From Mariprofundaceae bacterium (GTDB lineage: Bacteria; Pseudomonadota; Zetaproteobacteria; Mariprofundales; Mariprofundaceae), in the NCBI GenBank assembly GCA_030950985.1, contig JAUZQM010000138.1:1-36053 (forward strand): DNA of 36,053 bases, written 5' to 3'. The notes below the pieces were generated by a model, which was not told the origin of the DNA, searched no databases, and saw only the letters and a program-made list of their open reading frames with translations. The position numbers and the translations under genes were made by a program. Positions 17,689 to 27,954 of this stretch are shown piece after piece. Positions within the stretch are counted from its first letter, which is position 1. Each line of letters begins with the position of its first letter.

Positions 17689-18910
17689 CTGTTGTCTCCT
17701 TAGATGTGGATTTTTGGGCATTGACCCAGCGCATCATTAATAATGCTAAAGCACTAAAAACAGCAAAACCTGCAATGAGAGGCAATACCGTCCCATCATA
17801 ACTTTGCCCAATGATGATGCCAAAAGGTACAGAGATAAATGTTGAAATTGCACCCACGACCGAAGCACCAATCCCAGCCATCTTGCCCAGTGGTTGCATG
17901 GCTAAGGCATTCAGGTTTCCCATCAAAATACCAAAACAGAATAATACAATCATTAAATACAGCATGAGCATCCACAAGGTGGGATGACCAGAAAACGCAT
18001 AGGCAACGATGAAAAAGAGAATGGATAACGTGCTGACCGTGAACAATGCATAGCGTGCCATATGGTGCATACCAAAATGCATCACAAGCTTGGCATTGGT
18101 GAACGAGGCTGCGCCGATGGCAAGTGCCAATACCGCAAAATAGACTGGAAACATATCGATAAGACCATATTGCACTTGAAAAATTTGTTGCACGGAATTT
18201 AAGTAACCTAAAAAACTACTGAATACAAAACCCGTCATGACTGTATAAATCATAACCATACGGTTGCTGCATATTTGACGTAGATTCTTCCAAATATGGG
18301 CCGCTGAAAAAGGTGTTCTTTGCTCGATGGGTAAGGTTTCTTGTTGTCTGAGGCTAAACCATACCAACATGATGAGCGTCAAAACCAAAATAAACACGAA
18401 AATCATACGCCAATTAGAAATCAGTAAAATCCCTTGTCCAAGTGCAGGTGCGATAGATGGTACAAGAATGAAAATAGACATCATGAAGGACATGACTTTT
18501 GCCATTTCATTGCCTTGATATTGATCCCGAACCAAGGCAATACTGATAATTCTTGGTGCGGCAAGACCAAGACCTTGGATGAAGCGAGCCGACAACATGC
18601 CTGTCATTGTCTGGCAAAATATCGACATAAAACAGCCTATAATTACCAAGATAAAACCAACATAGATCGCTGGTTTTCGTCCAAAACTATCGGACAATGG
18701 ACCGTAAATCATCTGACCCAAGGCAAAGCCCAAAAAGAGAAATGCGATAATAAACTGATTGTCATTGGCTTCCAAAACATGCAAATCACGCCCAATTTGA
18801 GATAAGGCAGGCAACATGGAATCAATGGATAACGCGACCAATGACATCATCAATGCCATTAAGGTCACGAATTCACCATAAGACATCGTCTTCAATGCTT
18901 TAGAAGTCAT
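17681..18910 (-). CDS. MFS multidrug efflux transporter, Bcr/CflA family
   Basis: 12-TM pattern; ALSIDSMLPALSQIGRDL, FALGQMIYGPLSDSFGRKPAIYVGF; overlaps VOC gene start. Confidence 0.9.
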   Translation of the reverse strand: MTSKALKTMSYGEFVTLMALMMSLVALSIDSMLPALSQIGRDLHVLEANDNQFIIAFLFLGFALGQMIYGPLSDSFGRKPAIYVGFILVIIGCFMSIFCQTMTGMLSARFIQGLGLAAPRIISIALVRDQYQGNEMAKVMSFMMSIFILVPSIAPALGQGILLISNWRMIFVFILVLTLIMLVWFSLRQQETLPIEQRTPFSAAHIWKNLRQICSNRMVMIYTVMTGFVFSSFLGYLNSVQQIFQVQYGLIDMFPVYFAVLALAIGAASFTNAKLVMHFGMHHMARYALFTVSTLSILFFIVAYAFSGHPTLWMLMLYLMIVLFCFGILMGNLNALAMQPLGKMAGIGASVVGAISTFISVPFGIIIGQSYDGTVLPLIAGFAVFSALALLMMRWVNAQKSTSKETTDE

Positions 18911-18988
18911 GGGAAATGTAAGTAAGAAGTTGTTTGTTGATCGATTTTTTACTGCTGCTTGCGGCAAAATCCGCAGTTCCAATCATAC

Positions 18989-19231
18989 TTACTGCTTATG
19001 CGAGCCATCACAAAAGGGTAAATTCTTTGATTGCTGGCAACCACAGACATATACGGTTTCATCGTTATCATAATTTACAATTCTTGGCACATGTTGAGTG
19101 CCTTGATGTGAACCATCGCAAAAGGGCGGATTTTTTGACAAACCACACATGCAATATGCCTTAGTATCACCCTGTTTTACGTCAACGATAAAGGGTTCTT
19201 GTTGCCAGCCTTCTTTTTTCATATCACTCAT
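18989..19231 (-). CDS. CDGSH iron-sulfur domain protein with two CDGSH motifs
   Basis: [16 protein letters not shown] and [16 protein letters not shown]. Confidence 0.94.
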   Translation of the reverse strand: MSDMKKEGWQQEPFIVDVKQGDTKAYCMCGLSKNPPFCDGSHQGTQHVPRIVNYDNDETVYVCGCQQSKNLPFCDGSHKQ

Positions 19232-20175
19232 ACAAACCTCCTATTTCTATTGTGTTCTTCATGCAAGTTTAACGCAGGACCTTTGGCAATCACCCGCGTC
19301 GGATTGATACTTTCATGACTGTAATAATAATGCTGTTTGATATGGTCTATATCCACAGTGTCACTCACGTTTGAATACTGATACAAATCACGCAAATAAG
19401 CTGATAAATGTTGATAATCTGCAATACGTTGGCGATTGCATTTAAAATGCCCAACATACACGGCATCAAAGCGAATCAAAGTGGTGAAAAGTCGCCAATC
19501 TGCTTCAGTCAATACATCGCCTACAAGGTAACGTTGCTGACTCAAACGTTGATCCAATTCATCTAAGGCTGAAAATAAACGATCAAAAGCTTCTTCATAA
19601 GCATGTTGGCTTGTTGCAAAACCACATTGATACACACCATTGTTGATGTATTCATACACAAAGGCATTTACAGCATCAATATCAGTACGCAATGCTTCGG
19701 GGTAATAATCATCATGATTGCCCGTTAACGCATTAAATTCAGTATTAAACATGCGAATAATGTCCGCAGATTCATTGGATACGATGGTTTTATTCTGTTT
19801 ATCCCACAAAACAGGCACGGTCACCCGTCCTGAATAATCTGCATCGGCAAGCGTATAAAGTTGATGGGCATAGTGGAATCCATATAAAGGTTCAGGTTCT
19901 GGAGAAAATTCCCAACCATTTTCCAACATATGTGGATGGACGATGCTAACATCAATGAGTTTTTCCAAGCCTTTCAGATGACGAAAAATAAGCGTGCGAT
20001 GCGCCCATGGGCATGCCAAAGAAACATACAAGTGATACCGTCCTGCATCAGGCTTAAACGTACCATTCGTTGTAATCCAGTTGCGACATTGCGAAGCCTT
20101 ACGTTCAAATTTTCCATCAGTGGATTTTGTATCATACCATTGCTCATGCCATACACCGTTTACCAATAAACCCAT
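19228..20175 (-). CDS. Glutathione S-transferase, glutathionyl-hydroquinone reductase (YqjG/ECM4) type
   Basis: [61 protein letters not shown]; stop overlaps start of CDGSH gene by 4 bp. Confidence 0.93.
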   Translation of the reverse strand: MGLLVNGVWHEQWYDTKSTDGKFERKASQCRNWITTNGTFKPDAGRYHLYVSLACPWAHRTLIFRHLKGLEKLIDVSIVHPHMLENGWEFSPEPEPLYGFHYAHQLYTLADADYSGRVTVPVLWDKQNKTIVSNESADIIRMFNTEFNALTGNHDDYYPEALRTDIDAVNAFVYEYINNGVYQCGFATSQHAYEEAFDRLFSALDELDQRLSQQRYLVGDVLTEADWRLFTTLIRFDAVYVGHFKCNRQRIADYQHLSAYLRDLYQYSNVSDTVDIDHIKQHYYYSHESINPTRVIAKGPALNLHEEHNRNRRFV

Positions 20176-20298
20176 ATTGACTCCCACACCGCTTTTATCT
20201 TACTTGATGGTGCGAACTTTATATCGAGTTTGATTGATTAAAAATATAATATAGTTATTAACTTGATATATTTTATAGATATAGCATCGTATCAAGGT

Positions 20299-21189
20299 AT
20301 GATGACATTTGAGCAATTGAGAACATTTCAAGCAATCGTGAAACATGGCGGTTTTCGTGCCGCATCCGAAAGTATGCACAAAAGCCAATCGGCTGTGAGT
20401 ATTGCTATCCGTAATTTGGAAGTTGAATTAAAAATATCTCTTTTTGAACGGCATCAATATCGACCATCACTGACCACGGAAGGCGAGTTACTGCTTCAGA
20501 AAGTCAATGTTATTATTCAAAAAATGGATGAATTAAAATATCTATCCAAGCAGTTTAACGCGAGTATTGAGCCTTTTTTAAGAATTGCCATGAGTGCTAT
20601 TGTACCCATTCACCCTGCACTTCACTTGTTCCATGCTATCAATGAACGTTATCCTGCCACCCAATTATCTTTATTGATTGAAACCTTAAATGGCACAACA
20701 GAACGGCTCGAAGATGATGAGGCAGATATTGCGATTGCAGAAATAGGTGAACCCAATCCCAATTATGATTATGCCCATATCACAAATATTGAATTGATTA
20801 GTGTCGTTGCTGCCAAATCAACATGGGGGCAGCGTATTCATGAACTTAATAACCATGAAATTCAACATATCACACAAATTATCATGCGTGATTCAAGTCT
20901 ACATAGTCAAAAGAAAACCGTGGGTGTGATTGAAGGAACTCATCGATGGACGGTCACGGATTTAAACAGTAAAAAAGAAATTATTATATCGGGTGTGGGC
21001 TGGGGGCGTATGCCCAAACACTTGGTTGAACATGATATTGCCTCAGGAGAACTCATCAGCCTTCCTCAATCTGATTTTCAGCCTTTGCAAGTTCCCATTA
21101 ATGCGATACGAAAAAAGGACAAGCCGATGGGAGTAGTGGCAAAAGAATTATGGCAACAGTTTCAAGATATTGATTGGTTAAAAGTGTAA
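20299..21189 (+). CDS. LysR family transcriptional regulator
   Basis: MMTFEQLRTFQAIVKHGGFRAASESMHKSQSAVSIAIRNLEVELKISLFER HTH; divergent from the GST gene. Confidence 0.93.
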   Translation: MMTFEQLRTFQAIVKHGGFRAASESMHKSQSAVSIAIRNLEVELKISLFERHQYRPSLTTEGELLLQKVNVIIQKMDELKYLSKQFNASIEPFLRIAMSAIVPIHPALHLFHAINERYPATQLSLLIETLNGTTERLEDDEADIAIAEIGEPNPNYDYAHITNIELISVVAAKSTWGQRIHELNNHEIQHITQIIMRDSSLHSQKKTVGVIEGTHRWTVTDLNSKKEIIISGVGWGRMPKHLVEHDIASGELISLPQSDFQPLQVPINAIRKKDKPMGVVAKELWQQFQDIDWLKV

Positions 21190-21223
21190 TTTTGTATCTA
21201 TGTATACAAGTAGAGGTTTTGAT

Positions 21224-21859
21224 ATGAGCAATACTCAAGCTACCGAACACAAAAAGCGACAAATTATTGTCGGAATCACAGGTGCATCGGGCGCTGCTTA
21301 TGGTTTGCGTTTGATTGAAAAATTGGTGGCAGCCGATGTCATGGTGCATGTTTTGTTATCCGATGCTGCAAGGGTCGTACTCAAACAAGAATGTGATTTA
21401 TGTTTGCCCGAAGACCCAAAAGGAACAGTTGAGACATTGGCACAGGCGATTGGCTGTACGTCGGATCATTTGCGCAGTTATGGTACATTGGATTGGTTCT
21501 CACCTGCGGCATCAGGTTCGAGTGGTATTGAACAAATGGTGGTCATACCTTGTTCAATGGGTACTTTGGCAAGCATTGCGCATGGCATGTCCAATCATTT
21601 ATTGGAGCGTGCTGCGGATGTGATGTTAAAAGAACGCAAACAGTTGATTCTTATGCCGCGTGAAACACCATTGTCGGCGATTCATTTGGAACATATGCTT
21701 AAACTGGCTCGTTTGGGCGTGGATATTATCCCTGCGATGCCCGGTTTTTATCATCGTCCAACAACACTGGATGAACTGATTGATTTTATGGTATCGCGAG
21801 TGTTGGATCATTTAAAAGTAGATAATAAAATTGCCCAACGATGGGGCATGGGAGAGTAA
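21224..21859 (+). CDS. ubiX: Flavin prenyltransferase UbiX
   Basis: IIVGITGASGAAYGLRLIEKL, DWFSPAASGSSGIEQMVVIPCSMGTLASIAHGMSNHLLERAADVMLKERKQLILMPRETPLS. Confidence 0.97.
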   Translation: MSNTQATEHKKRQIIVGITGASGAAYGLRLIEKLVAADVMVHVLLSDAARVVLKQECDLCLPEDPKGTVETLAQAIGCTSDHLRSYGTLDWFSPAASGSSGIEQMVVIPCSMGTLASIAHGMSNHLLERAADVMLKERKQLILMPRETPLSAIHLEHMLKLARLGVDIIPAMPGFYHRPTTLDELIDFMVSRVLDHLKVDNKIAQRWGMGE

Positions 21860-21862
21860 ATC

Positions 21863-22123
21863 ATGGCATCAAATCAAGTTTTGGATGACATTTCAGAAAA
21901 AATAGCGGGCGGCTTACGTCTTTTGGGTGGGGCGAAGGGTGAAGTGGAATCTCAAGTGCGCAGTATTGTCGAAACAGCCTTGCAACAATTTGATGTAGTA
22001 ACCGATGAACGTATGCAAGTGCAAGAAGCCATGTTGAAAAAATCACGTGATGATATGCAAGCTTTGAATGAACGTGTGGATGCACTGGAAGCCCAGATTA
22101 AAGCCTTAGAAACACACGAATAA
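21863..22123 (+). CDS. ubiK: Ubiquinone biosynthesis accessory factor UbiK / BMFP family
   Basis: Coiled-coil 86 aa, VESQVRSIVETALQQFDVVTDERMQVQEAMLKKSRDDMQALNERVDALEAQI; adjacent to ubiX. Confidence 0.88.
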   Translation: MASNQVLDDISEKIAGGLRLLGGAKGEVESQVRSIVETALQQFDVVTDERMQVQEAMLKKSRDDMQALNERVDALEAQIKALETHE

Positions 22124-22125
22124 CG

Positions 22126-23649
22126 ATGTTATCAAGGTTGCCATCGGCGGCATTGCGAGGTTTGGATGCCGAACCTGTCGATGTTGAAGTGGATTTATCG
22201 CGCGGTTTACCCTGTTGGAGCATGGTGGGTTTAGCTGATGCATCGGTGCGTGAAGCCAAAGAACGGGTGCGTTCGGCATTATTAAACAGCAACTTTGATT
22301 TTCCTTTGGCGCATATTACCGTCAATTTATCGCCAGCAGATCAACGTAAAGAAGGTTCTTATTTTGATTTACCCGTTGCGATGGGTTTATTGCTGGCATC
22401 GGGGCAAATTGTGCCTGATCAAGATAGACAAACGGCCATGCCGATGTTACTGGGTGAATTAGCATTGGATGGACGATTAAATCCTGTTACAGGCATCTTG
22501 CCCTTGGTGTTATTTGCGCAACAACAAGGGTTTGCATCGGTGATTGTGCCACAAGAAAATGCCAAAGAAGCAGCTTTGGTGGAGGGCTTGGATATTTTGC
22601 CTGCGGCTTCGTTATTAAGTGTCGCGCAACACATCACTGCTTATGCGAGCTTAACGCCGTATGTTTTAGAAGCGTTCAACGATGATGCAAAAGCCATTGA
22701 AAACGATCTTGATTTAGCTGATGTACGCGGTCAACAACAAGCCAAACGTGCGTTAGAAATTGCGGCGGCAGGTGGGCATAACTTATTGATGAGTGGTTCA
22801 CCGGGTGTCGGAAAAAGCATGTTAGCAGCACGATTGCCAAGTATTTTACCGCCGTTAACCATGTCGCAACGTTTAGAAGTGGCACGCATTTATTCCATTG
22901 CCAATAATCAAACGCGTTCGCCTTTATCGAATCAACCACCCTTTCGATCACCGCATCATACATCCTCGGATGTGGCTCTGATTGGTGGGGGTTCACGCCC
23001 GAAACCCGGAGAAATATCGCTGGCTCATACGGGTGTTTTGTTTTTGGACGAATTGCCCGAGTTTAAGCGACCAGCCTTGGAAGTGTTGCGGCAACCGTTG
23101 GAAACAGGTGAAGTGCATATTGCGCGTGCCGCTGAAACCTTAACCTTTCCCGCGCGTTTTTCCTTGATTGCGGCGTTTAATCCATGTCCATGTGGTTTTT
23201 TAGGACATCCCATCAAAGCCTGTCGTTGCAGTGATATGCAAGTGCGCCGCTATCGAGAACGGATGTCAGGGCCATTGTTGGATCGTTTTGATTTGCGCAT
23301 TCATGTACCCCCTGTCGAACAAGAAAAACTCACACAATTACCTGCAGGTGAATCATCGAAAGATGTGGCTGAACGTGTGTTAGCAGCACGCACAATTCAA
23401 TATCAGCGGCAAGGCGAAGGGGTGAGCAATGCCATGTTATCGGTTCGGATGCTGGAGCGTTTGAGTCAACCTGATGCGGAAGGGCAGAAACTTTTGAATG
23501 TGGCGATGACTCGCTTTGCTTTATCGGCACGTGCGTATCATCGGATTTTAAAAGTGGCACGAACGATTGCGGATTTGGCTGCTGAAACATCCATATCAAG
23601 TGCGCATATTGCAGAAGCATTGCAATACCGTGGTGATGATGAATTTTAG
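22126..23649 (+). CDS. comM: YifB family Mg chelatase-like AAA ATPase (ComM)
   Basis: ALRGLDAEPVDVEVDLSRGLPCWSMVGLADASVREAKERVRSAL, GSPGVGKSMLAARLPSILP, FRSPHHTSSDVALIGGG, LFLDELPEF. Confidence 0.97.
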   Translation: MLSRLPSAALRGLDAEPVDVEVDLSRGLPCWSMVGLADASVREAKERVRSALLNSNFDFPLAHITVNLSPADQRKEGSYFDLPVAMGLLLASGQIVPDQDRQTAMPMLLGELALDGRLNPVTGILPLVLFAQQQGFASVIVPQENAKEAALVEGLDILPAASLLSVAQHITAYASLTPYVLEAFNDDAKAIENDLDLADVRGQQQAKRALEIAAAGGHNLLMSGSPGVGKSMLAARLPSILPPLTMSQRLEVARIYSIANNQTRSPLSNQPPFRSPHHTSSDVALIGGGSRPKPGEISLAHTGVLFLDELPEFKRPALEVLRQPLETGEVHIARAAETLTFPARFSLIAAFNPCPCGFLGHPIKACRCSDMQVRRYRERMSGPLLDRFDLRIHVPPVEQEKLTQLPAGESSKDVAERVLAARTIQYQRQGEGVSNAMLSVRMLERLSQPDAEGQKLLNVAMTRFALSARAYHRILKVARTIADLAAETSISSAHIAEALQYRGDDEF

Positions 23650-23668
23650 TTGACTCATCTTATGTACG

Positions 23669-23789
23669 CCGTCATTCCGTGGTTTTTCAATCGGATTTCG
23701 GGGGTGACTCTGTGCGTATTCATGACTCTGGAAGTGCGGCTTTAGCCGCGCCACATGAAGTCTCGGGGCGTGGATAAAGGCACACTTCC
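23669..23789 (-). repeat. Intergenic hairpin repeat, copy D
   Basis: cgtcattccgtggtttttcaatcggatttcgggggtgac block followed by ggaagtgcggctttagccgcgcc...ggggcgtggataaaggcacacttcc hairpin (23730-23789). Confidence 0.8.
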
Positions 23790-23838
23790 AAAGCAGTGAT
23801 GCATGTTGAATCATTGCGTTGGATTTAGGCTATGACCC

Positions 23839-24309
23839 CTATAAAGAAAGATGTTTCACCACAGCGATTTCATCGCAGGCACTGAATTTGTCGCAATGAA
23901 TACAGACTGTCCAAATTTTGTGCGGTAGTGTTTCTTTTAAGACTACACCATAACCCATACGAAGAAAAAATTGATCCACATAGGTCAAAGCAAATACTTG
24001 ATCGATACCCAGTTGTATGGCTTTTTTTTCACATTCTTCTAGCAAAGAATATCCGATTTTCATGTCTTGATAATCAGGGTTGACGACCAAAGAACGTATT
24101 TCTGCAATATGTGAGGCATAGACATGCAAAGCAACCGTACCCACCACAATACCGTTATATTCAGCCACAATAAATTCTTGCAGATGTTGAAATACATCAT
24201 CTTTACTGCGTTGTAAGACTATTTTTTTCTGTGCATAAGGTGTCAATAAGGCTTCAATCCCATCGACATCACAGACTTTGGCAGCTCGAATGTTTATTTG
24301 AGAAGACAC
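23839..24309 (-). CDS. GNAT family N-acetyltransferase (ArgA-like)
   Basis: IRAAKVCDVDGIEALLTPYA...EFIVAEYNGIVVGTVALHVY...AEIRSLVVNPDYQDMKIGYSLLEECE. Confidence 0.88.
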   Translation of the reverse strand: MSSQINIRAAKVCDVDGIEALLTPYAQKKIVLQRSKDDVFQHLQEFIVAEYNGIVVGTVALHVYASHIAEIRSLVVNPDYQDMKIGYSLLEECEKKAIQLGIDQVFALTYVDQFFLRMGYGVVLKETLPHKIWTVCIHCDKFSACDEIAVVKHLSL

Positions 24310-25985
24310 ATCTGACCTTGTTGTATGCTGCTTGCTTTATGAAACATTTGTTGTGCATGTTCCAAACTTTCATTGTTCACACCACCCAACATGCGCGCTA
24401 ACTCTGCGGGGCGTTCATGCTCTTGCAAGCAAGCAAGGTCTGTAATGGTGCGCCCATCACGTTCAGCTTTTAAGATACTGATTTGATGCTGCGCACAAGC
24501 GGCCACTTGTGGCAAATGAGAGATGACAAAGACTTGTTTATTTGCGCCCATGCGTGTCAAAAGTTCACCCACACACCAAGCTGTTTCACCGCCGACACCG
24601 ACATCAACCTCATCAAATACCGCCGTTTGCGGCGATAAATCAAAAGTTCCACTGGCTTTAAGTGCCAAGGCGAAGCGAGATAACTCACCGCCAGATGCCA
24701 CATCGGCTAACTTGCGAAAAGGTTCCCCTGGATTGCTGGAAACCAATAAATCCAACATATCCCAACCATATTGCTGCCATGCTTTGTAATCGTCTTGTTG
24801 TGCATGAAGTTGAATATCCAAACGCATGCCCTGCATACCCAAGCGATCCAAATAGGGGCGTAAATCGTGTTGAAGTTGTTGCCCTGCTTTGATGCGCGCT
24901 TGATGTAAGGCGGTTGCCGCTTGTTGATAAGCTGATTTTGCATCCGCGAATGCTTTGTTTAGACGTGATTCATCCCATTCAGCGGTATCCAAATGATCCA
25001 AGCGTTGTTGCCATTGTTCCATCAAGTCGATTAAGCCTTGTTCATCACATTGATGACGTGACATGGATTCACGCAATATCGCCAATTGATGATCTGCTTC
25101 TTGCAAGGATTCCATATCCAATGCGACCTCTTGAGCATCCTGTAAATGGGGAGAAACCTCACCCAATAAAGCATCCACTTGTTCCAATAAGGTCACAGAT
25201 TCTGCTAAACCATCATGATAATCGGATAGACATTGAATCTCATGCAAGACTTGTGATAACAAAGAACGTACAGTGGTTTCACCATCATCCAATAGCTGTG
25301 CAGCTTGTGCGCCTGCGTGTTGAATTTGTGCAATATGTTGCCCTGCTTCGACCTCTTTACTCAAGGTATCATGCAAACCATCCTGCAAATTTAGCCCTTG
25401 AAGTCGTGTGAGTTCGCTACGCATCCAGTTGGACTGAGCTTGGCTTTCCCCTTGTTCAGCAAGAAATGACTGCAAGCCTTGTTCTGCGTGTTTGAGTTGT
25501 TTGAAGCATGTTGCCGTATTTTCTAATAATTTAGATTTTACGCGAGCGTCCAACCATTGGCGTTGGGTGGTGTCCTTCATCAAGCTTTGATGTTCATGTT
25601 GGGCATGAATATCCAAACAAAGATGTCCAATCTGTTGCAATAGTTTCAGCGGAACAGGTGTGCCATTCAACCATGCACGCGAACGCCCATCTTTTCCCAC
25701 GATGCGACGTAAAATGAACGGCTCAGATGATTCCAAGCCTTGTTCCGTCAACAACTCTAATAAAGCGGGATGATCATCTTCAATAACGGCTGTGAGTTCG
25801 GCTGCTTTTGCACCATGACGCACCCAATCTGCATGGGTTCTAGCACCAAAGGCTGCGGAAAGTGCGTTTACCAAAATAGATTTGCCTGCGCCTGTCTCAC
25901 CTGTAAACACAGTCATGCCAGATGAAAAATGAAGCTGAACATGCTCCATAAGACCAAATTCACGAATATCGAGTTCTGTTAACAT
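24294..25985 (-). CDS. recN: DNA repair protein RecN
   Basis: MLTELDIREFGLMEHVQLHFSSGMTVFTGETGAGKSILVNAL, DIHAQHEHQSLM, ASGGELSRFALALK, FDEVDVGVGGETA. Confidence 0.97.
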   Translation of the reverse strand: MLTELDIREFGLMEHVQLHFSSGMTVFTGETGAGKSILVNALSAAFGARTHADWVRHGAKAAELTAVIEDDHPALLELLTEQGLESSEPFILRRIVGKDGRSRAWLNGTPVPLKLLQQIGHLCLDIHAQHEHQSLMKDTTQRQWLDARVKSKLLENTATCFKQLKHAEQGLQSFLAEQGESQAQSNWMRSELTRLQGLNLQDGLHDTLSKEVEAGQHIAQIQHAGAQAAQLLDDGETTVRSLLSQVLHEIQCLSDYHDGLAESVTLLEQVDALLGEVSPHLQDAQEVALDMESLQEADHQLAILRESMSRHQCDEQGLIDLMEQWQQRLDHLDTAEWDESRLNKAFADAKSAYQQAATALHQARIKAGQQLQHDLRPYLDRLGMQGMRLDIQLHAQQDDYKAWQQYGWDMLDLLVSSNPGEPFRKLADVASGGELSRFALALKASGTFDLSPQTAVFDEVDVGVGGETAWCVGELLTRMGANKQVFVISHLPQVAACAQHQISILKAERDGRTITDLACLQEHERPAELARMLGGVNNESLEHAQQMFHKASSIQQGQMCLLK

Positions 25986-26036
25986 GCTGAAATCATCCTT
26001 GCGCTTGATTGGCGTTCAGTCACCAAGAGCCAAACG

Positions 26037-26897
26037 TTAATCTTCATAACCTGCCCAATGTAATTTACTGCGTAATGTATTAAAATAATGACGTTCAGGT
26101 AGATAAATCAAGCTAACGTCCCCTGCTTTTTTCACTTTAACCTCATCACCTTCGGATAAAATAAACGATTCTTGTCCGTCTAAATTAAGTACGGAAGGAT
26201 TGGGGCTACTCAATAACTGTAGGGTGATAATTTCGTTGGCAGGAATCAGCACAGGTCGATTGGATAAGGTATGCGGACACAGTGGTACAACACTAATCGC
26301 TTCAACTTCAGGGTGAACAATCGGGCCGCCTGCTGATAAGGCATAGGCTGTTGAGCCTGCGGGTGTTGCCAAAACCACACCATCTGCATGCAAACGAAAC
26401 ATCGATTGATCGCCGTAAATGACTTCAAATTCAATCGGACGAGGATGGGCATAGCGCTGCAAGACGACATCATTCATCGCAATATCTTCTTTTAAACATT
26501 GTCCATCACGCCAGCAAGAAGCATGTAAACCAAAATGATGTTTGGTTTTGTAATGTCCTGCCAATACCGATTCAACCACATCGAACATGCTGCCGACAGG
26601 TGTATCGGTTAAAAATCCCAAACGCCCAAGGTTGATGCCTAAAATGGGGACATTGGAGTTCATAAAATGACGTGCTGCATGCAATAATGTGCCATCACCA
26701 CCCAACACAATCAGTAAATCCACACGCTTTGCCATATTTTGCAAGGATGCTGTTTCATGGACTTTTGATGCTTGAGTTACATCACACAAAACATCACATC
26801 CCTGCGCCACCAAGGATGTTGCCAATTCGTTGGCTAAGGTTTTAGCACGTGCCGCTTGGGGGCGGATGCTGATACCTATGGTTTTGATGGGACTCAT
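26037..26897 (-). CDS. nadK: NAD kinase
   Basis: LLIVLGGDGTLLHAARHFMNSNVPILGINLGRLGFLTD, DGVVLATPAGSTAYALSAGGPIVHP. Confidence 0.97.
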   Translation of the reverse strand: MSPIKTIGISIRPQAARAKTLANELATSLVAQGCDVLCDVTQASKVHETASLQNMAKRVDLLIVLGGDGTLLHAARHFMNSNVPILGINLGRLGFLTDTPVGSMFDVVESVLAGHYKTKHHFGLHASCWRDGQCLKEDIAMNDVVLQRYAHPRPIEFEVIYGDQSMFRLHADGVVLATPAGSTAYALSAGGPIVHPEVEAISVVPLCPHTLSNRPVLIPANEIITLQLLSSPNPSVLNLDGQESFILSEGDEVKVKKAGDVSLIYLPERHYFNTLRSKLHWAGYED

Positions 26898-27178
26898 TGC
26901 GGTTTTTGATGCCATTCTTTGGGTTGCATGTGGCATTGAAAACATTGATCAGCACGGCTATGCCCTTTGGGTTGAGGTTTGATGCCATCTACGCCATGAC
27001 ATGTCATACATTCTGCTCTGGAGTCTACGTGTAAATGTATCGCATCAGAAGGCACATTCTTGGTGGTGCGATCACTTGTGCCTAAAACCAAGACTAAAAC
27101 AACCACAGCCACGACACCCAAAAAAATAAAATCACGCTTTCCAAATTGCCATTTTTCTTTTACATTTAAATCACTCAT
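26894..27178 (-). CDS. Small membrane-anchored diheme c-type cytochrome
   Basis: N-terminal TM helix (DFIFLGVVAVVVLVLVL) and two CXXCH motifs (CMTCH, CFQCH); overlaps nadK by 4 bp. Confidence 0.88.
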   Translation of the reverse strand: MSDLNVKEKWQFGKRDFIFLGVVAVVVLVLVLGTSDRTTKNVPSDAIHLHVDSRAECMTCHGVDGIKPQPKGHSRADQCFQCHMQPKEWHQKPQ

Positions 27179-27320
27179 TCCAACCTCACTTCACTGATTA
27201 TTCATGGCGCAAGCTTATACTTGATGGTCGCACACTGTCATGATGATAAAAACACTCAATTTCAAAGTGTGTTTGTGTCATCAAGATTCGATATGTTTCG
27301 CGAAAATCAAGGAGATTGAT

Positions 27321-27884
27321 ATGAAAATTTTACAAGATGCTAAATTAACAGCCATCGCAGGCTTTGTTTTAGCAGCCATAATTGTTGCGATTGCGGCTGC
27401 CACAGGCGGCACAATTCCGACGTTATTTGATGGCGCGCGCTGGTTGCATGTTCTTTCAGGTATTTTATGGATTGGCTTGCTTTATTATTTCAACTTTGTG
27501 CAAGTGCCTGCTATGGGTGGTTTTTCTGCGGATAGTAAAGGTGAACTGTTCAAAGAAGGAAGTATTGTACGTCGCGCACTTCATCTTTTCCGCATGGGTG
27601 CGAATCTAACGTTGGTTTTTGGTATCGTATTATTTGCTGAATTGGGTGCGAATGCTGGTTGGGATATTCGTATTGGTGCTTTGTTAGCGATTATTATGTG
27701 GGCGAATGTGATGTTCATTATTTGGCCAAATCAAAAGAAAGTCATTGGTATTGTGGATGCTTCTGCTGATGAAAAAGCCGCTGCGGGTAAAAAAGCATTG
27801 ATTGCTTCACGCATCAATACCTTGCTTTCCATTCCTATGTTGTTGTTGATGATTGCATCGGCACATTTTCATATGTTTTCATAG
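27321..27884 (+). CDS. PuuD-like (urate hydroxylase membrane domain, DUF989) integral membrane protein
   Basis: ARWLHVLSGILWIGLLYYFNFVQVPAMGGF...IGALLAIIMWANVMFIIWPNQKKVIG; no CXXCH motif. ATG at 27321 after AAGGAG. Confidence 0.75.
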   Translation: MKILQDAKLTAIAGFVLAAIIVAIAAATGGTIPTLFDGARWLHVLSGILWIGLLYYFNFVQVPAMGGFSADSKGELFKEGSIVRRALHLFRMGANLTLVFGIVLFAELGANAGWDIRIGALLAIIMWANVMFIIWPNQKKVIGIVDASADEKAAAGKKALIASRINTLLSIPMLLLMIASAHFHMFS

Positions 27885-27894
27885 GCAATGATTT

Positions 27895-27935
27895 TTAACA
27901 TGCCCTGAACAATAGTGTCAGGCGTGTTAAAAAAG
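27895..27935 (+). terminator. Putative rho-independent terminator downstream of PuuD-like gene
   Basis: aacatgccctga acaatagtg tcaggcgtgtt followed by aaaaaa. Confidence 0.55.
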
Positions 27936-27954
27936 GATTGTTTTCGGGTATAAC

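Noticed and set aside
20176-20298. Specific LysR binding site (T-N11-A) in the GST/LysR intergenic region
   Set aside because: The region is so AT-rich that many T-N11-A matches occur; none could be singled out.
22676-23620. Minus-strand ORFs inside comM (and similar shadow ORFs inside topA, recN, tsaD, nadK)
   Set aside because: Fully overlapped by strongly supported genes, with no recognisable domains.
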